A stretch of 11,161 bases of DNA. Origin: JBFFXF01 sp041569895 (lineage in GTDB: Bacteria; Planctomycetota; UBA8108; JACQVS01). This document shows, in pieces, positions 1-6,057 of this stretch. The stretch is from assembly GCA_041569895.1 (NCBI GenBank), contig JBFFXF010000254.1, forward strand, positions 1-11,161. Reading direction: 5' to 3'. A program made the translations under genes and the position numbers. Below the pieces are notes generated by a model. That model saw only the letters and a list, made by a program, of their open reading frames with translations, searched no databases and was not told where the DNA came from. Position 1 is the first letter of the stretch. Every line of letters starts with the position of its first letter.

Positions 1-2
1 CG

Positions 3-878
3 GCGCGGGAGGAGCAGGAGAAGACGCTGGCGATCGTTCACGAGACCGTCTACTCCTACGAGCAGCCGGTCGAGTACAGCACGCACACGCTGCGACTCCA
101 TCCCGTGCACGACCTGATGCAGGAGGTCCTCGACTACGAGCTCGAGGTCGCGCCGATGGGAACGATTCGCGCCTTCGACGACGTCTTCGGAAACCACTCC
201 GTCGAGCTCGAGATCAAGTCGAGCTACTCGGAGCTCCGCTTCCTGTCGCGGTCGCTGGTGCGCGTCCGCCATCCGGGAGACCTGACGACCGCCGGGACGA
301 AGTGGACCATCCCGCTCGTCTGGATGCCGTGGCAGCGTCAGATGATGTCTCCGTACCTGCTTCCACAGGAGCTCCCGGAAGCGCAGCTCAGGGAGCTGTC
401 GGAGTACGCCATGAGCTTCGTCGAGCGGCAGAGCTACGGCCTCGTCGAGTCGCTCCTCGACATGAACCTCACCATCTATCGCGACTACCAATACCTCTCC
501 GGCTCGACAACGCTCGAGACGACGCCGTTCGAGGTCTACGTCCGCCGCCGCGGCGTGTGTCAGGACTTCGCCAACCTCTTCATCTGCCTGGCGCGCCTCC
601 TCGGCCTGCCGGCCCGGTATCGCGTCGGATACATTCACACCGGCGCCGACGACGACAACAAGATCCAGTCGGAGGCCTCGCACGCGTGGGCCGAGGTCTA
701 CCTGCCGGGGATCGGCTGGAGGGGATTCGATCCGACCAACGGGTGCCTCACCGGAGTCCACCACGCGCGCGTCGCCGTCGGCCGCAACTACCGCGACGCG
801 ACTCCGACCTCGGGCACCATCTACCGCGGCGGTCAGGGCGAGACCCTGCGGGTCGAGGTCCGCGTCGAGCCGGCGTGA
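3..878 (+). CDS. Transglutaminase-like cysteine protease/transglutaminase family protein (5' partial)
   Basis: The reading frame is open to the left edge, so the true start lies upstream. A GTG at 105 exists, but the family's N-terminal strand is already recognisable before it (LAIVHETVYSYEQPV, then LRLHP), so 105 is not the start. The N-terminal bacterial transglutaminase domain covers roughly 30-330 and the papain-like core roughly 500-740. The catalytic triad is visible: Cys at 558-560 (RRGVCQDF), His at 681-683 (SHAWAEVY) and Asp at 729-731 (GFDPTN). The tail (GRNYRDATPTSGTIYRGG) is typical of the COG1305-type subgroup. Such proteins are inferred to cleave or crosslink peptide bonds, and the substrate cannot be told. 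In many genomes they sit beside ATP-grasp and alpha-E domain genes, but the upstream neighbour is not in the window. It ends 64 bp before the next promoter. Family assignment is confident; biochemical role is not. Confidence 0.9.
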   Translation, partial: AREEQEKTLAIVHETVYSYEQPVEYSTHTLRLHPVHDLMQEVLDYELEVAPMGTIRAFDDVFGNHSVELEIKSSYSELRFLSRSLVRVRHPGDLTTAGTKWTIPLVWMPWQRQMMSPYLLPQELPEAQLRELSEYAMSFVERQSYGLVESLLDMNLTIYRDYQYLSGSTTLETTPFEVYVRRRGVCQDFANLFICLARLLGLPARYRVGYIHTGADDDNKIQSEASHAWAEVYLPGIGWRGFDPTNGCLTGVHHARVAVGRNYRDATPTSGTIYRGGQGETLRVEVRVEPA

Positions 879-942
879 GCGCGGTCCGTCGTCCCCGCGT
901 GACCCGCGGCCAGAACCGGAAAAAGATCCCGCCAGAAATCCT

Positions 943-991
943 TTGCGCTCTCAGACGAGTTGTCTTATAGTCTTCTCAGACAGAATGTCTG
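943..991 (+). promoter_or_regulatory. Promoter with two BlaI-type operators for the repressor/M56 pair
   Basis: A -35 like TTGCGC (943-948) is followed, after exactly 17 bp, by a -10 like TATAGT (966-971), which predicts a start near 977-979. Two dyads share the form AGAC-N5-GTCT. The first is AGACGAGTTGTCT (953-965) in the promoter spacer. The second is AGACAGAATGTCT (978-990) on the predicted start site, and its full palindrome CAGACA-GAA-TGTCTG spans 977-991. Both are preceded by TCTC, and their centres are 25 bp apart. BlaI/MecI-family repressors bind dyads of this size as dimers and usually regulate their own operon, so autorepression by the adjacent gene is the natural reading. The dyads and spacing are seen directly; binding and the start site are inferred. 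Confidence 0.7.
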
Positions 992-1005
992 ACGACCCAC
1001 CCGAC

Positions 1006-1013
1006 GAGGGAGG
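1006..1013 (+). promoter_or_regulatory. Ribosome binding site fixing the BlaI-type start
   Basis: GAGGGAGG lies 10 nt before the ATG at 1024. It supports that start over the longer frame opening at TTG 943, which would begin inside the -35 element and upstream of the predicted transcription start. Confidence 0.65.
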
Positions 1014-1023
1014 CTGCAGGGAG

Positions 1024-1434
1024 ATGGCGAAGCGCGAGGAACCGCGGGTCACGGATGCCGAGCTCTCCGTCCTCGAGATCCTCTGGGAGCACGGGCCGCT
1101 GTCGATCCGGCAGATCACCGGCGAGCTCTACCCACGGGAGAGGACATCGGACTACGCGACCGTCCAGAAGCTGCTCGAGCGACTCGAGTCGAAGGGCTGC
1201 GTCGAGCGCGACCGCGAATCGTTCGCGCACAGGTTCTCGGCGGCGGTCGATCGCGGTCAGCTGATCGACCGGCAGCTCGAGGCTCTCGCGGAGAGACTCT
1301 GTGACGGCTCCTTCACGCCGCTCCTGGTGCACCTCGTCGAGGGCAAGCGGCTGAAGGAGCGGGATCGCGAGATCCTGCGAAAGCTGCTCGAGGCGACACG
1401 GACGACTGGGAGACCGCGAAAACGGCGGAAGTGA
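1024..1434 (+). CDS. BlaI/MecI/CopY-family transcriptional repressor
   Basis: The protein has 136 residues, close to the usual BlaI length. Residues about 8-75 form a winged helix: 'TDAELSVLEILWEHGPLSIRQI' spans the first helices, TSDYATVQKLLERLESKG is the recognition helix with its lead-in, and a short wing follows. The C-terminal helices (GSFTPLLVHLVE, then REILRKLLE) match the family's dimerisation region. Members repress their own operon and are inactivated by proteolysis triggered by a partner M56 membrane protease. The partner is encoded immediately downstream with a stop/start overlap or near-overlap. The start at 1024 is chosen for its Shine-Dalgarno sequence and its position after the promoter. 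The natural inducer is unknown, and nothing here ties the system to beta-lactams. The basic tail (RTTGRPRKRRK) is longer than usual. Confidence 0.9.
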   Translation: MAKREEPRVTDAELSVLEILWEHGPLSIRQITGELYPRERTSDYATVQKLLERLESKGCVERDRESFAHRFSAAVDRGQLIDRQLEALAERLCDGSFTPLLVHLVEGKRLKERDREILRKLLEATRTTGRPRKRRK

Positions 1435-1436
1435 CC

Positions 1437-3431
1437 ATGGACACGCTTCTCGGCGTCGGACTCTCGAACGCCATCTTCGCCGCGGCGCTCGCCGTGGTGG
1501 CGGTGGTCGTTGTCCGCGTCGTCAAGGCGCCGCCGGTCGCGCACTTCCTCTGGTTGCTGGTTCTCGTCCGCCTCGTCGCCCCGCCGCTCCTGCCTGTGCC
1601 GTCGACGACGTCTCGAGACTTCGAGGAGCTCGTCGCGGCGGGACGGCGCGTCGTCGACCGGCTCGAGGGGACCGTCGACGATGCGCTCCCGGGGGACGCG
1701 GCGCAGCGACCACCGTTCGTCCTCGACGACGGCGACGCGATGGTGGCCATCGACCCGCCCGCGCTCGATTCGACGTTCGAGGTGGCTCCCGGGAGAGCGT
1801 ACGATCTCGAGTCCGACCTGCCGGCGGCGGTGCCCGATGCGCCGCTCGCCGCCAGCGCCACCGCCACGCCGATCGAAGCGACCATCTCGGCCGACGGGGC
1901 GAATCGATTTCCGCTGGTGTCGCTGCTGGTCGGCCTCTGGCTCGCCGGCGCGCTTCTGCGGCTCGGCGTCGCCGCGGTCCGGACCGTGCGCTTCGACCGT
2001 CTGGTGCGTCACGCTCGCCGCGCGCCGGCCTCGCTCCGTGCGACGACGGCGGAGCTCGCCGCCCGGTTCGAGCTGCGGCGCGTGCCCGAGGTGCTGGTGG
2101 TCGCGGGGCGGATTCCGCCGCTGGTGTGGAGTCTCGGCGGACGGTCGAGAATCGTCCTTCCCGAGGCGCTCCTCGCCCGCCTCTCTCGCGATCAGCAGGC
2201 GACGCTCATCGCGCACGAGCTCGCGCACCTGCGCCGGCGCGACGCGTGGGTGCGGTGGTTCGAGCTCGTCGTGCTGGCGCTCTACTGGTGGCTTCCGGTC
2301 GCCTGGTGGGCGCGACGCGAGCTGCGACAGGCGGAGGAGCATTGCTGCGACGCGTGGGTGCAGTGGGCGTTTCCGGAGAGAGCACGTGAGTATGCAAGGG
2401 CCCTCATGCAGACGGTCGATTTTCTCGCCGAGGGCGAGACCGCCTTGCCGGACGCGGCGAGCGGTCTCGGGCCGGCGTATCTGCTCGAAAGGAGATTTCG
2501 CATGATCCTCGAAGGACGCAACAGTCGTCGTTTGTCCTGGACGATTCGCGCCGTCATGCTGGCGCTCGGCATGGCGGTGCTCCCCTGGGCGCCGGGCGCG
2601 CTGACCGGACAGGACTCGGACCTCGAGGCGCCAGCGGATCCGGGCGCGACGCCGGAGCTGCCGCAGCCGGTGCCGGTCGATCCGCCCTTGCCTCCCGCGG
2701 CCGAGCCCGCCCCGGACGCGCTCTTCGGCGGACAGCCGTTGCCGCCGCCCGGCGTCGACTCGGGCTACGGGGGCGCGGTCCTCGGCGGCTCCGACGAGCA
2801 GGGCTTCGACGACCGCAGCTTCGACCAGCGGCTCAGCAAGCTCGAGAAGCAGATGGGCGCTCTGATGGCGGAGCTCAAGGCGCTGCGCTCGAGCATCAAG
2901 AGACAGCACCGATCGCCCGGCGGCGCGAGCACGCTCGTCCCCGTCGACGGCTGGAGAGGACGGGTCAAGACCACCCCCGGAACCGGCACCGTCGTGGTCG
3001 AGCAGTACGCGCCCGGCGGCGCGCCGGATGTGGCGACCCGACAGCCGCGGTCAAGGGCGAGGGTGGCTCGCGGCGCCCGAAGGCCGGGCGTCGCTGGAGA
3101 TCAGGTCGTCATCCGGCGCGGTGACGACGGCACGCTCCACCTCGACAACGTCACGGGCGACATCTACCAGCCGGCCGCGAGCGCTCCCGCCGGCCCCGGC
3201 GCGTCGAGCCGCTCTGGCGACATCGCCGACCTGCGCAGGAGCTCCGACCGACTGCGGGCGGAGAAGGCAGCGCTCCTCGAGCGGCTGGCGGACATCGACG
3301 CCCAGCAGGCGAGAATCGAGGCGACGCTGAAGAGGCTCGTCCCGGAGTCGAGCGGGGAAGCGAACAACCTCGACGACACGCGCTACTCGCAGCCGCCGGG
3401 AGCGAGCCCGCCACGGCTGCGTTCCCGCTGA
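1437..3431 (+). CDS. M56 family (BlaR1-type) membrane metallopeptidase with coiled-coil C-terminus
   Basis: About 664 residues. Two N-terminal membrane segments (about 6-50) precede a roughly 100-residue acidic loop. A third segment lies near 160-183, and the zinc protease domain covers about 190-330. The catalytic motif HELAH is at residues 260-264, and EEHCCD at 300-305 probably supplies the third zinc ligand. A fourth segment (about 368-390) leads into an extracytoplasmic half. In BlaR1 this half is a penicillin-binding domain. Here it is proline-rich with coiled coils at about 464-490 and 595-636 and has no recognisable penicillin-binding motif. By family knowledge, a signal would activate cleavage of the cognate repressor encoded just upstream. 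GTG 1431 overlaps the repressor stop and is an alternative start. ATG 1437, with GGAAG five bases before it, is preferred. Residues around 533-555 are unusually Arg-rich and may be a linker. Confidence 0.88.
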   Translation: MDTLLGVGLSNAIFAAALAVVAVVVVRVVKAPPVAHFLWLLVLVRLVAPPLLPVPSTTSRDFEELVAAGRRVVDRLEGTVDDALPGDAAQRPPFVLDDGDAMVAIDPPALDSTFEVAPGRAYDLESDLPAAVPDAPLAASATATPIEATISADGANRFPLVSLLVGLWLAGALLRLGVAAVRTVRFDRLVRHARRAPASLRATTAELAARFELRRVPEVLVVAGRIPPLVWSLGGRSRIVLPEALLARLSRDQQATLIAHELAHLRRRDAWVRWFELVVLALYWWLPVAWWARRELRQAEEHCCDAWVQWAFPERAREYARALMQTVDFLAEGETALPDAASGLGPAYLLERRFRMILEGRNSRRLSWTIRAVMLALGMAVLPWAPGALTGQDSDLEAPADPGATPELPQPVPVDPPLPPAAEPAPDALFGGQPLPPPGVDSGYGGAVLGGSDEQGFDDRSFDQRLSKLEKQMGALMAELKALRSSIKRQHRSPGGASTLVPVDGWRGRVKTTPGTGTVVVEQYAPGGAPDVATRQPRSRARVARGARRPGVAGDQVVIRRGDDGTLHLDNVTGDIYQPAASAPAGPGASSRSGDIADLRRSSDRLRAEKAALLERLADIDAQQARIEATLKRLVPESSGEANNLDDTRYSQPPGASPPRLRSR

Positions 3432-3529
3432 GCCGGGGCACACACGACCGTCTTCCCGCGTTCCTCATGAGGCGTCGTCAGAACCCGCCCATGCCATGTC
3501 GGCCCGCGCCGAATCCCCGCCGATGATCA
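3432..3529. other. Spacer after the M56 gene with no clear terminator
   Basis: This stretch holds the self-complementary CCTCATGAGG (3463-3472) inside a weak ACGAC/GTCGT stem (3444-3448 with 3474-3478). There is no T-run, so I do not call a rho-independent terminator. No coding signal is visible. Confidence 0.4.
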
Positions 3530-3558
3530 TTGTCGCCGCGGCCGTGTTTGGGTAGATT
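3530..3558 (+). promoter_or_regulatory. Candidate promoter for the leader RNA and phosphofructokinase-like gene
   Basis: TTGTCG (3530-3535) and TAGATT (3553-3558) are separated by 17 bp, each matching four of six sigma-70-type consensus positions. The predicted start is near 3565, about 430 nt before the next credible start codon. The spacing and -35 shape resemble the promoter at 943. It has not been tested. Confidence 0.45.
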
Positions 3559-3564
3559 GGAAGT

Positions 3565-3993
3565 CAGGGTTCAAGCCGACGACGTCACCCCTCGACGAGA
3601 GGGTTCCAGAACGACGGCGCCGAGCCGGAAACGCGGGGACAACGCGGTCATGCTGCGCAGCGATCACCAAATAGCGCGGCGCGATTCTGAGTGGTGTGGC
3701 TGGCCGAGCGATTCTTCGTCCTGGCGCGAAGCGAGGCCGAGGCGATACAGCGGAGAGTATCGTCGAGGCCGAGCGACAAAGCTCAGGGCGGAGAAGCGCC
3801 GGCCAGACGCCCTCTCAGAATCGTGTCGGGCTACATGGACCGGTCCGACCGGGAACGGAAGCCCGTCGGCTCCACCGGGTGCTGCGAAACGCAGCAAGGG
3901 TGCCGTCGCCGGGGCCGCGGGCGTCGCGGGAGGACGCGTCGTCGCTGACGTATCACCGTCCACATTTGGACGTCACCACAAGCTCGAGGAACC
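3565..3993 (+). ncRNA. Candidate structured leader RNA or independent non-coding RNA
   Basis: The region between the M56 gene and the phosphofructokinase-like gene has long open frames only because stops are rare in GC-rich DNA. Their translations are Arg/Ser/Pro/Gly-rich and match no family I know. The sequence is dense in complementary segments: 3589-3593 with 3599-3603; 3672-3691 with 3814-3833 (19 of 20 positions pair); 3741-3748 with 3757-3764; 3785-3790 with 3808-3813; 3845-3853 with 3862-3869 (one bulge); 3881-3886 with 3890-3895 (perfect, loop AAA); and 3957-3962 with 3967-3972 (perfect, loop CATT). I looked for RNase P, tmRNA, SRP, 6S, cobalamin and TPP hallmarks and found none convincing. 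It could be a cis-acting leader of the downstream gene, a separate small RNA, or in part a mobile-element relic. The pairings are seen; the function is unknown. Confidence 0.42.
3672..3833. repeat. 162-bp imperfect inverted repeat enclosing smaller hairpins
   Basis: The 20-nt arms at 3672-3691 and 3814-3833 pair at 17 Watson-Crick positions plus two G-U positions, with one G-G mismatch (3676/3829). The inner ten pairs are perfect. Inside are a CTTCG/CGAAG stem (about 3713-3730), the 3741-3764 hairpin flanked by direct repeats of GAGGCCGAG (3733-3741 and 3765-3773), and an AGGGCG/CGCCCT stem abutting the right arm. Both outer ends carry TA, which would also fit a small non-autonomous transposon with TA duplication. 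The G-U changes and the better-conserved inner end favour RNA structure. Confidence 0.55.
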
Positions 3994-5253
3994 ATGCGCT
4001 GCCTGATTGCGACCCTCGGCGGAGATGCTCCGGGAACCAACGCCGTCGTGCGCTCGGCCACGCGGCTCGCGCTGAAGCGGGACATGGAGGTGTTCGGCGC
4101 GAAACAGGGATGGGTCGGACTGATGCGCGAGCAGTTCTGGCGGCTCAAGCAGTCCGACGTCGCGGCGATCATGTACCACGGCGGCTCCGCGCTCGGATCC
4201 ACCGACGTGAAGATCGAGCGCGGCGACCGGGTCAGTGAGCAGAAGATCGCCGACGCCCTGAAGAAGTACGACCTCGTGGTCGTCACCGGCGGGCTGGGGA
4301 GCTTCGCGGTCCTCGACCGTATCTACTCGACCTACCAGATGGGCCTGACGACGACGATGTTCGTGCCGGCGTCCGTCGAGGGCGAGTTCCTGAATCCTCA
4401 CCACGCCGACAGTGAGAACAGCGACGAGATCCACGCCGAGTCGGTCGGCTCCGACACCGCCGGCAACCGCGCCGTCACGGCGATCGATTGCCTGCGCGAC
4501 CAGGCCTTCCACTCGCGCACCGTCTTCCTCGTCGAGTGCGTCGGCTCGAAGAGCAACTTCATCCCGCTGCAGGTTGGCACCGCCTGCGGCGCGCAGCGCA
4601 TCTACCTGCCGCTCCACCCGCGCATCTCCGAGGAGGAAATGCGAGAGATCAAGGAGCTCTACGGACCGGACTTCAATCCGAACTACGTCGATTCCAAGGA
4701 GCTCGTCGCCTGGATCGAGAGGACGTTCGAGGAGACCAAGCAGAAGTTCCTCCTGGTGATCCTGCCGAGCGGCGTGCCCCTCCTGAGCGTGCGCCACAAC
4801 GGCGGCAGCCGCAGCCAGGCCGAGTACGAGAAGATGATCACGTCGATCAAGCCGCTCGAGCTCACCGTCTTCCGCATCGCCGAGACGCTCGATGTCCACT
4901 TCTCGGGACGATCGAACCCGATCCAGATCCGTCACGTGCTCGTCGACGACCTCCAGCGCGGCGGCCCGCCGACGCTCAGGGACCGCGTGCTCGGCTCGCT
5001 CTACGGCGAGGCCGCGGTCGAGGAGTTCGCGTCGATCATCAACACGCCGGGTGTCGAGACGACGCATCGCGGCAACCTCAACCTGCTGGCCATCGAGGGC
5101 ACCAGCAGCTTCGGCTGGAAGTGCTTCCCGCGCCACGAGGTCTCGCATCTCTTCAAGGGAGACAACCCGCGCTCGGGCGGCCTCTCGCCGATTCCCTTCT
5201 TCCGGCAGGCACGCGGCAAGGTCTCGGGCTACCGACCGTTCGCGAGCCTCTGA
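3994..5253 (+). CDS. Divergent phosphofructokinase-fold protein, possibly not a canonical 6-phosphofructokinase
   Basis: The protein has 419 residues. The N-terminal nucleotide motif GGDAPGTN (9-16) and the C-terminal DLQRGGPPTLRDR motif place it in the PFK superfamily. From recalled alignment with E. coli PfkA, several key positions differ. GGDGS is GGLGS (Leu101 replaces the magnesium-binding Asp). The catalytic PKTIDND is PASVEGE (125-131, so the catalytic Asp becomes Glu129). GSAR is GSTD, EVMGR is ECVGS, and the His of HIQRGG is Asp. The Arg before that segment and the QRGG Arg remain. It may use another phosphate donor or substrate, or be a regulatory pseudoenzyme. The start ATG has GAGGA (3986-3990) only three bases before it, a short spacing. 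A small membrane-protein gene follows after 15 bp, suggesting co-transcription. The fold is confident; the reaction is not. Confidence 0.8.
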   Translation: MRCLIATLGGDAPGTNAVVRSATRLALKRDMEVFGAKQGWVGLMREQFWRLKQSDVAAIMYHGGSALGSTDVKIERGDRVSEQKIADALKKYDLVVVTGGLGSFAVLDRIYSTYQMGLTTTMFVPASVEGEFLNPHHADSENSDEIHAESVGSDTAGNRAVTAIDCLRDQAFHSRTVFLVECVGSKSNFIPLQVGTACGAQRIYLPLHPRISEEEMREIKELYGPDFNPNYVDSKELVAWIERTFEETKQKFLLVILPSGVPLLSVRHNGGSRSQAEYEKMITSIKPLELTVFRIAETLDVHFSGRSNPIQIRHVLVDDLQRGGPPTLRDRVLGSLYGEAAVEEFASIINTPGVETTHRGNLNLLAIEGTSSFGWKCFPRHEVSHLFKGDNPRSGGLSPIPFFRQARGKVSGYRPFASL

Positions 5254-5268
5254 GCGGGGCGAAAACAC

Positions 5269-5577
5269 ATGTTCGTTTCCAGCATCGCCTTCGGCCTATT
5301 CGTCGGAGGGCTCATCACGGCCGCGATGACGATCATCGAACGGGGCGTCTCCTATCCGCGCGAAGCGCCGCTGCCGCTGAGTGTGGTCCTGCCGATCCGG
5401 TTCGTCAGCTACTCGTGCATGGCCGGACTGCTGGATCTCGGAGTCGAGCGCGACTGGGATCCAGTGTCGTCTGCCGGTCTCGTGGCTTTGCCGCTCGTCG
5501 TCGGCGAGTTTCTCGAACGACTCGCGAAACGTCGTCGTCGAGACGACGCGGCGAGCGCCCGTCCCGCCGCTCGGTGA
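5269..5577 (+). CDS. Small predicted membrane protein, function unknown
   Basis: The protein has 102 residues. A hydrophobic segment occupies about residues 3-23 (FGLFVGGLITAAMTII). A second, weaker one lies about 37-57 (LSVVLPIRFVSYSCMAGLL) and a third about 69-81 (AGLVALPLVVGEF). The end is basic and alanine/arginine-rich (LAKRRRRDD), probably cytoplasmic. I recognise no family. It starts 15 bp after the phosphofructokinase-like gene and most likely shares its transcript. No strong Shine-Dalgarno sequence is visible, so translation may depend on the upstream gene. The frame is consistent over its whole length, and overlapping frames give only low-complexity shadows. Confidence 0.65.
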   Translation: MFVSSIAFGLFVGGLITAAMTIIERGVSYPREAPLPLSVVLPIRFVSYSCMAGLLDLGVERDWDPVSSAGLVALPLVVGEFLERLAKRRRRDDAASARPAAR

Positions 5578-5615
5578 GCGGGCGGTCGCTCGATCGCGCT
5601 CCTGGACTCTCTGCG

Positions 5616-5978
5616 ATGCGATTCTGGCGCCCGAAGTCGGACCCGAAGATCAGGGTGGAGATCACCGGGGCGTACGTCCCGACCTCCATCCTCAGAGAGG
5701 GCCTCAAGGGCCTCTTCAGGAGGGGCGGCAAGAGACGGGCGAATTTCCGCAGGCGACGAGAGCCGGGACGGCCGGTCCGCAAGGCGCTCTGCGCGCGATG
5801 CGAGTCGCCGTTGCCGGCGGGGCGATTCCTCGTCAAGCGATGTGAAGCGTGCGGGCGAGTCAACTTCCTGCCGCTTCGCCGCCGCCCGCTGACCATCGCG
5901 GATGTCCTCATCGCGCTGGTCCTGGCGATCTTGCTGCTGCTGCCGTTGATCCTCGTGGTCTACGAGCTCGTCGACTGA
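5616..5978 (+). CDS. Zinc-ribbon protein with C-terminal membrane anchor, function unknown
   Basis: The protein has 120 residues. The N-terminal half is highly basic (RRGGKRRANFRRRREPGRPV). It is followed by a four-cysteine zinc ribbon, CARC, then 13 residues, then CEAC (about residues 66-86). A single strong transmembrane helix ends the protein (IADVLIALVLAILLLLPLIL). The layout suggests a tail-anchored protein with the zinc ribbon and basic region in the cytoplasm, perhaps touching nucleic acid or another protein. That is inference. The frame stays open far upstream, but ATG 5616 is the first plausible start after the preceding gene ends. It lies 38 bp downstream of that stop and lacks a clear Shine-Dalgarno sequence. 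Probably the last gene of the unit beginning at 3994. Confidence 0.62.
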   Translation: MRFWRPKSDPKIRVEITGAYVPTSILREGLKGLFRRGGKRRANFRRRREPGRPVRKALCARCESPLPAGRFLVKRCEACGRVNFLPLRRRPLTIADVLIALVLAILLLLPLILVVYELVD

Positions 5979-5979
5979 C

Positions 5980-6008
5980 TGGCGCGCGGCCCGGGGCCGA
6001 CTTATGAT
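5980..6008 (+). promoter_or_regulatory. Candidate promoter for the rhodanese gene
   Basis: TATGAT (6003-6008) matches the -10 consensus at five of six positions. TGGCGC (5980-5985) is a weak -35 at 17 bp spacing. The -10 box overlaps the ATG at 6004, which argues that the gene starts at the later ATG 6058, inside the predicted transcript. Confidence 0.45.
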
Positions 6009-6057
6009 GGTGCGGGATCGAATCGCCCCCGTGGGAACACTGGAGACCGTTCGAGAC

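Noticed and set aside
895..909. CCGCG/CGCGG hairpin after the transglutaminase gene
   Set aside because: Five pairs without a T-run is ordinary in this base composition.
1257..2909. Minus-strand 550-codon open frame opposite the repressor/M56 genes
   Set aside because: It is Arg/His/Glu-rich and lies antisense to two well-supported genes; a mirror of codon bias.
3693..3735. tRNA-Ser/Leu-like D-arm sequence (GGCTGGCCGAGCG)
   Set aside because: No matching acceptor stem, anticodon arm or T-arm can be placed around it.
3837..3905. Resemblance to RNase P, SRP or tmRNA segments (GGAACGGAAGCCC, GGCTCCACC, GGTGCTGCG)
   Set aside because: The required flanking cores are missing (GAGGAAAGTCC and ACAGAAA for RNase P, the GGAAG-AGCAGCC loop for SRP, a T-arm GTTCRA for tmRNA), and there is not enough room before the next gene.
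3530..4006. Plus-strand open frame of 158 codons and other long frames across 3530-4006
   Set aside because: It begins at the -35 element, overlaps the start of the phosphofructokinase-like gene, and translates to low-complexity Arg/Ser/Gly/Pro sequence with no family resemblance. Stops are simply rare at this GC content.
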